Source: Pelodera strongyloides (Eukaryota; Nematoda; Chromadorea; Rhabditida; Rhabditidae). Taken from it: DNA of 64,000 bases. The DNA is taken from assembly GCA_036852015.1 (NCBI GenBank), contig JAANDG010000105.1, positions 62,001 through 126,000 on the forward strand. Reading direction: 5' to 3'. Made by a program: the position numbers and the translations under genes. This document shows positions 47,006 to 59,000 of this stretch, piece after piece. The stretch's first letter is position 1. Every line of letters starts with the position of its first letter. The notes beneath the pieces were generated by a model. The model saw only the letters and a program-made list of their open reading frames with translations. It was not told the DNA's origin and searched no databases.

Positions 47006-50000
47006 AAGTGTTATACTCTACTTACAGTACTGTTTAAAGTTTTATCCTCTACGTGGAGTTTAAAAAAAAACTACAATTTCCTGAAATTTTGTGACCGTCA
47101 CAAGTCATATGCCCCATCATTGCAGTAAATTATAGCTTTAATTAATTTTCGCATGTGATAAAAAAAAATGGAGTACAAACAAAACTAATAAAAAAGTGAA
47201 TGTCATGTGCTGGTACTTGATTAAAATCATGGACTTGTAATAAAGAAATTTCATTGTGATACAGTAACCGGATTAGTAGCAACATTTAAGAGAAAGTAAA
47301 CAGAAAGATTTTTTATTGCCATCTAAGTTAATGTAAGAAATCAAATAATGAACTTAAAATTGAGTGTTGGTGAATGTCTGGAAAGTCGTTAGTTATCCCA
47401 ATGACTAGCCCCATAGTAGTACTCTTATTCATGTAATGGTCAGTTTCTGAACTGAACTAATTAACCGAAAGAGGGCGTGACCAGATACGCAACCATCAAC
47501 GCACATTCTTAGAATAGAAATGTTTGCGAGGATTTATCTGCACATACGGATTTGTCACCCTTCTCTGTAATGTGTGACCTAATCTATACTAAAAAAAACG
47601 TAAAAGAAAGCAAGTCATCCGATTGCCACGGGCGTCATTGCCTGACTTATTCCAAAATCCAAAATCACCATAAACTAAGACGATATTAAAATAGAACAAC
47701 AAAAGCTCCTTATAACACACATTTTTTCCGGCAAGTGACATTTTTAATGCCTAATTCGCCTGTCGAACTACATGCAGATAAATACGACATAGAGAGGGTG
47801 CGTGCCCACGCATGCTGATAACTCCGACTCTGTATTGAAAATCACCAAATTTAGAAAAAGGAAGGATGACACTGGGCCTTTCCTGATATCCAACTTCTTT
47901 TAAGATTTAGTTTACAACTTTTGAGCTTTGATTTTGCCGTATCCTACGAGTAAAGTTCACCAGTACTACGGCAATACAATAGCAACCTAAAGAATACGAT
48001 TTTTAAACAAAAAATCTTTTCTTCTGTATAATCCTAACATTTAGTCACGAGTTTAAAGAAAAAATGTTGTCGCGTGAGTGGCCGACAGGAAAGGAAAAAA
48101 ATTACCGTAAAAGAAGAAATTAGATTAAAAATTCAAAAACCACATTAACAGGTTCAAACATCCTAATGTTAGTGTTTCAAATTCTAAAAAGAAAAGAAAA
48201 CTTATTTTTTTCCAGCCTTTCTTCGCTCGTTTGATTATTAATAAGAAAATTTTCTGCAAAGTTTTTAGTTTCTTTAAGCAAAGCATGTAGTTTTATTGAA
48301 AATGTTTAAAGATTGTAGCCTACCACTCCATCGAGAACTCATCTTCTATTTTATTAGTTGGGAGGAAATAGTGGCACGAACGGAATGTTACACAAATATC
48401 TTCTATAAAAACAGCATATATACCACAAACCATAAGTTCATAAGTGGACTTTGGGAGCACAAGGAGGAAATATCAGGTTGATCGCGCTTTGAAGTTCAAC
48501 TCCAGACAATAAGAAATAGAATAACACCAAGGACTGTCAAATGGCAAAATATGGATGCAGATATGTTATACTTATACTAGGAATTAGGCATTGTACGCAC
48601 TAAAACATCTTATTAGGGACATATAATAAAAAGAACCAATAATAAATGAGAAATTAACTAAATGAAAACATGTTGACAACTTGGTCGTAATAACTACAAC
48701 ACAAACCGCGCTAGTAACAAGCGATAAACAAATCGTTTGCTAGTTATGAATTTCGCAATATGTAGTAGAAAAGGCGCTTATTCTGTGGAATCGTTTAATA
48801 TGTAGTGAAATTTGTCATAAAAATATTCCTCTGACTATCTAATAATCCAAAGCTTGCTGATATTGAACCGTCTTATAGCAGAGAACAGAAATGAAAATAG
48901 CTTACGAACTATGTGCTGAACAAGCCTACGTTTACTTTTACTCCTGTTAGCACTCTGCGTAACTCCTAGTTGTTTTCCCGTCAAAGCTACTGTCAAAGTG
49001 ACCAAATGACCAAATGCATGTGCATGAAGGTGTGGATATACGATTGTACATTGTACATTGCAATAATACATTACATATGTTCTATATCATGTAGTAATCA
49101 GCACAAAGCCGTGGTGTGGTCCACCTCTCATTCGCAATTTTTTACGGTAATTCCCACAAAGGTCTGCAAAAAACGGACTAACGATCAGGCGACTATACTG
49201 GATGGTCTATCCTACTGTAGTCATTGTTCGTCGTGTAGTTCCTGAAACTGTCTTAATTCGTTGTTCTCTGCTATAAGGCCGGACAATATCATCTGATTAG
49301 CATATAGTGAGAGAAACATGTATAGCACGTAGTTTATTTAATTTTAGTTCCTTAAATGCCATTGAAGGCAATCTATAAACAGCATCAGTCTTTAGGATTG
49401 TTCGCCCTATGAAAAATTTCATTTCGAATGCAAAAAAGCAACAATTAACTACATTGTTTCATTTTTTCAGGTAACAATGCGTTCTTAATTGCACTTCTGA
49501 AAATACTAATTCTATTGAAATCAGTCTACCCTCTAGAACCCCAGAGGCATGCTCGAGTTTCGATGAATGAAACAATACATGCTCAACAAAGTTCTAATCA
49601 TCGGCCATTTACTAATTAAAAATGTGATGTGTATAGTTTGGATTTGTGGTTTGGGGTTTTATATCTTACTTCATGTCCAATGTTTGAGTAAGTGCCGTAG
49701 TCCAAACGTCTGTGAACTTAAGTAGAAAAAGGTGGATGTAATCCGTAGAAAATTAATCCCCTTTACGCTACTGAACTACGAATAATATCCATGGAAACAA
49801 AATACAAACAGATTGGATAATACCTCCGTTTCCGTGTATTGGAAATTTATTAATTCCAGAAATCAAACGACACAATTATGCAAGTTTTTCGGTCAGAAAA
49901 AGAGTAACATCTTTGGCAACAGCGCTTCTTTTGCAGAAGAGTTTGTTCCAGGAATGAATAAAGAAATTAAGCAGGATGTATTCTGGCAAATTCGTGGTCA

Positions 50001-53000
50001 CTGAAGTATTAGCACACTCGTTGACGTTGGGGTAAAAAAATAAGTATCGCAGGGATAAAACTATCGTATCGAATCGCAGTGATAAAACTCTCTAAACGGC
50101 CGATATATGCCAAAATGTATGCAATATTAAATCACACGCACCCCGATCCTTCAATATGATAGTTGAATTTCCGCTTCACGCGAAAGTTATGGTGTTCACT
50201 TCGGGTGAACATACATCATGCGGTAATTTAAAAAGCATGCGTGCGGCATACAATCCGCCGTACAAAAGCCATTTATGCACAGTGCCGTAAACATGCGGAA
50301 AATGAACATTCCTACAGGAGCCCCCCTCCCCCAAGAAAAGAAAAGAAATGAACCACCACTATACAAAAATACATGCAAATTACACCAGCAAGACAAAATA
50401 CTTCATCAAAAAAAAATAATTGTTTACAAAGTATCGATAAAAGGGCAAAGAAAACAATGCAAAAAAAACTATTAAAAAGAACAATATCAATTCAGGACTA
50501 ACAACTACAAACAACCTCATTGTCACGAGCAGTACTAGGCAAAAAGATGAGCAGGCAAACACGCTAATCATACTCTAGAGTCTAGATTGTTCAAATTCAC
50601 AATGGAACATTGGTAGACAACTACAGCTACAGCGTGCTTTCGCCGCTCACATTGTCTATCAAGGAATGTTTGCTCGCTCATCCAGTTAAAAGATTCCGTG
50701 TTCCAGAAATGTTTCCTGTAAATCGCAAATATGTTCTTTTAGAAGTCATTAGCACTTAATTTGCTTGTGGGTTACGTTTACAGTGTTGAACCTTCAAAAT
50801 TGCATTGCTCACGGTAGCCGTGATGACTTACAATTAGAGCGAATGTCAACCATAAATTCACAGAGATTTTATTACGCGCTATCCAAAATACCGTTGTTTC
50901 AAAAAAACATCGAGTTAGAAGGCGTCTTCTTTTTCTCTCGCTGCACTCCTCTTTTTCTTTTCTTCTGAAATTGTTTTACACTGTATCAAAAAATTTGTTC
51001 TTTTTTATTTTCACTGAGCCAAACATGCAAAACCGGCTCGACATTACCTTTAAATGACCGAAAAGCGAAAAGTCAGCCATGGTAGTCTCTTTTACATTAG
51101 GCCGATTTTCTATCTGTGAGCTTATGGTCTACTACAGTTGCTAATTCAGGAAGAACAGTATATGGGGGTTTTTATGGGATTACACCCATTGTCCGCTTAT
51201 ATCTTTGCTGATGCATGATCGTTACAACAAATGTCAACTATGTTTACGCAAATATTTATTAATATAGATACTACGAGGATCAGGAACTACAAGCCATCAC
51301 CCGGATTATCACATGCTCTCTCATTTACTTGGAAGCAATTCTTTTTAATAACAAGAAATTTTGCAATAAAATGCTATTTTCGCACGAGCTTCCTTGGCAA
51401 CGAAAATATAACCACGTAGTTATGTCCGGCTAAGGGGAAAATATATTCGTGGAGTTTCGCGGAGGCCAGAGATCACATAAAGGGGCTAATTATGTGATTA
51501 TACGTATCTTGTGTTAAAATATAGCTCCACGTCCACCCCATTGCAGTGATATGCTTCCAGTAACTCAAACTTAATTAAAGATTATATGTATTCAAATTGT
51601 GGTAACCACTACGGATAATACAAATGTGAAAATACTGATGCACTAAGATATGTACTGGTAATTACGGAGAAAGCTTTTCTTTCCCTTCTGGAGCGCCTCC
51701 TAAAATTGTTTTATGGACGAAACTTAACGTGGCAAACCTCAACATCGTTGATTTTTCGCCGACAGGTTCACGACGCACCGCACGACAGTAGATCATACCA
51801 CTACAGATAAATAACCACGGTGACAAACCAGACCGCAGGAAGACGGGCTAACTCCACAACTAGCTAACCATTGATACGTAATTCTGAATGTGCAATAATA
51901 TGCTAAATATGCTAAAGACTAGGGGTACAGTTACGTCAAAGCGTAAAGGAAAATTAATAAAGAAGCACCTATAGAGGTTCTATTAATTATGAGGACACCC
52001 GTTGCGCTCTTTCTGGTACGGCTTGTCTGATTGTTTTGCTTTCCAGCGGGCTGTAGTGTCCTAACAAATTATTGGGTCTAACAAGTTATTGGTGTTTTCA
52101 AATGTTCAGAACGAATGTTTTCTGTCACATGGTATTTCAGTTACAAGCAACAAAGGCAGGCACTACAACATTTTGCACAAGTACTGTCTTGCAAAATTTT
52201 GCTTTATTCACAATCCATTCTTCTCCACTAAAGCGGTTAAGCAGGTCCGACTCCTTGCGTTGGCATTCCGTGAGGGATGCTGTTCTATCAACGTGGTAAG
52301 GCAATAAATGTGTGTAATTTTTTGCAAAAAAAAATGAAAGATATAACTGGAACTCCAAAGCAGTTGCTGAACTCACAATAAGTGCCTAACATGTTACTTA
52401 TCAGCAAAGAATGATGAATTTAAAGCAGTACTAAGTCAGCACTATAAATTCTGCAACTAATAAATTATTTGTTTGCTTTGCAAAATCAAACTCGATGATC
52501 CAAGAACTGCCAGATTCAGTGTCGATTTACATTAGTGCGCGATGCTTACAACGTGGTAGGAACGTCTCGCTACAAAATATTCAACTTTGTATTTGGCTTG
52601 CACACTTTTTTTCCAATCAGCATTAGCTTTGCAAGACCTGAAAAAGACATAAAACTCTAATCTAACCAGGAACAATCCTGTTTAAATAGGAAGATCTGAT
52701 AAGATTACACAGCGATTGAGTGTAGCCAACCTAACAAGCAATTATTTTGGCGGTCTTGTGTTTTGCAAAATTGGTAGATGACAGCCCCAATAAAGTACTA
52801 ATAGTTTGCCGACAACCATCTATATAAGGATGCACATAATGAATACAGCCAAGGACATTGGCACCTGAAAGGGTAATAAATTACTACTCCTTACAGCATC
52901 TGCGATTCGCAAACAGCCTGCGACTTCTGTGCTAGCAACTTTGTTTAACTTGGAAGATTGGATGTAACCATGCAACGCTTACAGGACCGTCACATCCAAC

Positions 53001-56000
53001 AAAATATGTAAAAAGACTGCGTAGTTTTGGTGGAGAGATATACAAAATTGGTTCCTCGATAAGCTAAGTCACATGAAGACTATTTGAGACTATGATCCGT
53101 ACGCTATGCTGTATTGATGTGCTGTTTCTCTGAAAAACATCTCCCTGTGCCATGCTAAAGCAAACGTCTCCCTGTGACAAGCTAAAGCTAAAAACACATA
53201 CTGTCTGCGTCGTATTATTCTCTACAAATAGACCAAATGTACTTGAATGTTTTCCTGTGTTTATTTTTATGCACACACTTCGCTAGAAAACGAAACGAAA
53301 TGAAATAAAAGATTCATTATCTGCACAGCTTTAAAATACAGCCGAACTCGTCGCTGATCGCTCTATTGCTCCTTAATTTTTGTAGTTGAAGATTCGCTCT
53401 ATATTGCCTGTCCGATCCGTCTGCTGGCGAACACAAGACAGAAATGTGTTTTTCACATTCAAGCACGTGGACGTTGTTTAGTTGTGTAAATCAACGTCCC
53501 AAACGTCTTTGATTCAAGAAGCGTTCATGACACACATGCATAAATTATTATTATTATATTCATTTAAGTCTCGTTTATGATATTTTCAGAGAAACACAGC
53601 ATGTACCACATTTTGTGTCACAATCCTAATACACTGTTAATATATCCAAAACTGATATGCATGTAGCGTCCATTGCCTGTCTTTTTTTATTCGGCTGTGA
53701 GGAGGACTTGTTCCGCTAATAAATTTCCTCCATGTATGTAGTTGAGCATGAATCTACATTTTTTACTGAACACACAGAGTAAAGTTTCGCTATGGCTGTT
53801 TTTCATATTGTTGGCTGTGATGTTAAATTAGAAGTCTCCAAATCAGATATAAAGAAATACTGAAAAAAACGTAGAATGAACGAATCACATAGCTTTTTCC
53901 AAATCAGTCGCTCAAATAAGATTTTCTAAAAAAAATGCTACATTATTATATTTTACTGATATTTGTCTAGGGAATTGCTTCACTCCAAATACAAGTTGTG
54001 TTTTGCTGCATTGACAAGACTGGCGCACATTCATATATATCTAATCATTACAGGCATATAATTTAAAATCAGGCTCCGGTTAAAAAGAAGAAAAATCATA
54101 ATGTCACAATGACTGCGATCGTCTACCGTCGGATGGGTTCCTAATGGTGGAATGACATGCCTAATAGTCTACAAACCTCGCTACACATCATGTTTGTATG
54201 ATACATGTTCTTCCCCTTCAAAAGCAGAGCATTCTGGGTATTCAATGAGAACATTTTGACGAAGAAAACTTTATTGAAAACACGTATTCTGATAAGGAAG
54301 AACCTTGAACCAGCGCAAACTTATTGGTCCGGTAATGCATTGAGTAATGCTTTGCCAATTATACCTCGTCTAGATGAAATAAAAGAGTTACACGAACGCG
54401 TTCACGCTTACTTTGTGAATAAGCGAGGTGTGCATTGCATAACAAAGACCATACATTGGGTATCAAATGTGTCGATTAACTAAAGAATAAAGCATATCCG
54501 TTGCCATGCCACGCTACTATTTATGTCTTGAAAGCGCATCTTCTTGGCTGCACAATTTTATGAGAAATTTTCTTTCAGGAAGTATATTTTCGAGCAAATT
54601 CATCGATTTTAGTGTTGTGTTCGAACCAGTTAAACTCTTTTTAATAATTGTAATTATAATTTAGCTTTTGTATTGATCGTTACGTTTTTTGTTGCATCTT
54701 GATTCTCGAAACTCCATCGATTTTGATTCTAGAACGAAACTCCACTGAGGTATTTCTGGGTTGAAGCGACGTGTTCTGACTATTACGGAGTATATTTTTC
54801 ACATAGTTTATGTTCGATTCTGCCATATAAACGTATGCAAATAAAAATGTATTGCACAGTTAACTTGTGCACACATTGTTTTCGTTCAGTGATGGAATTC
54901 GAATAGTCCGGAACTCAATATTAAAATCAAGAGTGAGGTTATGAATCAGTAGTCGAAAAACTTCTAGTACAAAATTATTAATAGTTGTACGTAACGAGCA
55001 TTTAATCATCGAGTTGGTCGACCAACGACTCCTTGTTAATGCAATTACATCTTAACGAAATCGCATTTCCTGATTTTCTTCTCCAAAAACAATGTGTTTG
55101 ATTCGTAGTTGGAAAATATATGAGTGTGCACAAGAGGTAATCAAGAAAAACATTAAATTGACAGTAACCAGTTTGTGGCATTCATCGATAAAACTAATAA
55201 CCAGATTAGTGGATGGCCTGATTATATGCATTTTGGGTATTTTCGATATGGAATCTCCTAACATTTGCTCGAGACCATGTGGAACAGTAATCGCACATAA
55301 ATTGCTTGCTCACGTGTCAACCTCAGTTAACGTGACCGTAAGAAGTCCTACAATTCTGCTGGATCACAAGCACTGGTGTGGTACCCGCATTGTGGAGGAT
55401 CTTTTTTACCTCACTATTTGGCTTCAAGTAAATTTTCGCCTCATTGTAACCAAGCCAAGCAGCTTTGTCTCAATATAAGATCTACCCTAGCCGTCACGTT
55501 TTCTTTATCCCTTTATTCCGGTATTGGCGTGGTTGCTAACAGATTAAACGAGCTAATTTCTTGAGGAGACATTTTTTTCACAACCAAAAAAAACCGTTTA
55601 AAACAATACATGTTTACAAAAGCGGATTGTTTCATTCGGCCCTCAGTGTCGCGTTTTTCTTGCCGGCTTCTATATTAAGAACAGTTCTTGCTTGAGTATT
55701 GCAATATTTTTACGCAGGAGGACCATGTGAAGAGATTAAATAATAGGTTCTCTAGGTAACCGAAACGGCCATTCAAGGGCTTCGATGACACTGGCATTAA
55801 TCCTCACACTTTGGTTTAATTACACATTGCTAATTAACACGTTTCAATATGGCTGGAAATATTGTCTAAATCAGTGCTTTATCTCCCTTGGTTCTTGATT
55901 TCTATCATTGTGGTTATCGATTTTGTCTTTTAAAATGACAAGTGTACTTTTGAAATAGATTTGTCAAAAGTCTCTCATTAACATCGGAATAATACCAGGC

Positions 56001-59000
56001 AAGTTCGGATCAAATTCTAGGCACTGTTGTTGCATTATTGGAAATTAACATTGCGTGAAACGAACTTGTCGCTTTGTTATGTTTGCAAAGTTTTGCAAAA
56101 TATTCATTTTCAAAGAAACGCTTTTCACGTTAACTTTTTGCTCTTTCCAACTTAATCCTTCCGTTCTGCTAATAGCGTATCAAATGTCTCTCGATGGTTT
56201 ATTTCGGTTCACAATTTCCTTACTTATTTCCGTTTTTGTGGTTTCATATAGCATTTACACAAAGGAAATTACGAAACGATAATTTGCGATTACAGTTGGG
56301 TGTTATTTTTGGGCAGGTATTTCAGCCGATTACCTGGGAGGTTTGTCCTCAGATTGCGTAACACTCTCGAAAGAGTGTTTCTTTCTCCTTCAGAATATAA
56401 CTATGTACCGAACATGGAAGGCACCCGCCATCTACTGTACTCGATGTCCTTGTGAACGACAATGTGGACTATTTCATCAATATTTTATTAATATAACATG
56501 TAAGCTTATTTCAGTCGCTATGTAGTTTGTCCCATTATCAGTCGTTTACTTGTGATCGTCTTCATTTGATTATGTATTTCTCAAACAGCTAAACAACCGT
56601 AAATACCTTTGGATTTTTATTTCTGTACGCAGTGGTTCGATATAAACTTGAGTACTTTGAACCATTAAGGTCTGATCTCAATTTGACATTTTGTAGTCAA
56701 AACAATCCACATTTATCTTCAGATAATTGTTCAGATGTGTCGATGAAAGGATACAGAAAAATGCTTCATTGTATTAGACGATTAATGAAAAATAAACAGA
56801 AAATGCCTATTGTTTGTAAGAATACCTAATTAGTTTGCCAGCTAACAAAGAAAATGTAAAAGAAATTGTTTAGAATTAAGAGATGCAATTAGTTGAGTGC
56901 TTACCATTAGTTTAATTAAAACTAACAATGTGCGATAATCTGTGATTAATTCTGGAAAAAGGATTGGTACATTGGTCCGTTGTTCCGTTGGTCCTAAAAC
57001 AGTTTCCAAAGTACACTATCGTGCTGCAGACAAACATTCACTCGGGCACTGACATCAAACCGAATGGGGATGTTGCAATTTCCTTTTTCAGATAGACAAC
57101 CGGACACCGATTTAGCCGGACAATCAACAAGTGTGGACATTTCTCCACGAGGTTGGCAACATGAATAAACATGCAGTTGGCCTAAGGGGACACACCCTGT
57201 TTTTGAAAGGCAACACAGAGTCCTTTGCCGTAACAAGCGTCGCTGTGATGGTCGCTAGAGCAAGCTAACATTTCTTTTGCAATACATACCATTTTTTCAG
57301 TGGGCTCTCTCAACGAAGAGGAAGTGCAAAGAAGTGGTCTCGTGCCTGCTGCGAGGTATGCTGACGAAACAAGACATACGAACGTATTTGACGAAATTAT
57401 GGCCAGTGCGGCAAGAATGGTGAGTGTAAACAGAATGGAACTGTGCCTGCGAACAGTTGACAACCCGCCAACAGGATAAAACTAGATGAAACAGCATTTG
57501 CAACTCCTGCTGTGGTTCAAAAAGCAATGATTTGATATTTTCGCCTAGCTACATTGAGTTCAGTTTTCCGACCACGATGGGTTCTTATCTTTTACCTTTT
57601 TATCTAACCGTATCTATCTTTTTATCTATCTTTTATCTTAATCTGCAACTAACAGGTATCTCCCAGTTATGTGGAACCTCCCTTACCAAAACTCCCCGAA
57701 GGGATTCCGGGGCATACGCGGATGAAGAGCCGCTTACAACGGGCTGATACAACTGGGGAAGACACCACAACGATACGATATGATAGACCGGTATGTGAAT
57801 TAATAATATTGAACATTTATCATATACCTCTAAGTAGATAATTACATAGATACCACAAGGCGAGCATGCTTCATAACAATACCCGTCCTAGGGGATCAAA
57901 AATCAAAACTAAATATAGTCTTTTTAACCGAAAAATAAGTTCCCATTTGTATTAGTTACTTCAATGGAACAAGTTTTCTCCCCATGGTGGGCGAAGGACC
58001 ACGTAGTTAAAGGGGCAAGACTAGTAGGTTGTTCCAACTACAATGAATTTAATAGGAATGTGAATTTACGATACAAAATCTTTATAGGTGTGGGACAATG
58101 AAGATCTTCGGAAGACGTTGTTTGATGATAGTGATGAGGAGGGTTTTCTGGACGCCAATCCTCCAAGTATATTCGAAGACGAGGACACTTCCATAGAAAC
58201 ACTGCTGAAGTTGGTGATCGCCCCAACAAATACTTACAAGCATTTTATTAACAAGAGCGTACTCCTTCAGTCTTTCGACCTGAGGCCGTTTTCACCAACA
58301 TTTACTTCTGTCATAAATTTTTGACCATCAAAAAGGTACTTAGGTTAAGTAAATTTATGACTGAAGTACGCTGCCACACGCTTTTTGATGGATTTCACCA
58401 ACATTTACTTTTTTTTTCAACATTTACTAACAGTTAGATTACGTTTTAAAACGAATATGATACACATCTAAGTAATTACTAGAAGTTGTTTACCATGTAA
58501 ACAAGAAATATATAAATAATCAAGCGTGTAATCACTTTATTAATATGTGAAATGTGATCCAAAAACTGAAATCATTGTCAATTAATGTTTACAAAACTTA
58601 TTTACCATAAAAACCATACAATAATTAAACAAATTAAGTTAATTAGTCTTCATAAAGGAGAAAAAACTGAAGTACAGGCTTACTTTCACCTTTTTGGTGG
58701 AAGTACGCCTCCCGTGTTAAAAGCGTACTTCTGTCAAAAAGGTACTTAACCTAAGTACCTTTTTGACAGAAGTAAATGTTGGTGAAACCAGAAGTACCGC
58801 GCGCTTTTGACCGAAGTACCCTTTTTGACAGAAGTAAATGTTGGTGAAAACGGCCTCTGCAAAGCAGTACATTATATGACGAGTTCCACATTGGTGCCTC
58901 CAGGTTATTGCAGGGGTTCACTCAAGAGTACTTATGATGTTTGTGTTTTTTTTTTCTGGTTAGTCCTTTGCTTTCAAGCTCAATTTCATCTAGGGCCACT

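Noticed and set aside
57182..57463. Minus-strand 93-codon frame with a signal-peptide-like start and many Cys
   Set aside because: It is antisense to the well-bounded gene 2 exon at 57,301-57,419, whose phases fit both neighbours.
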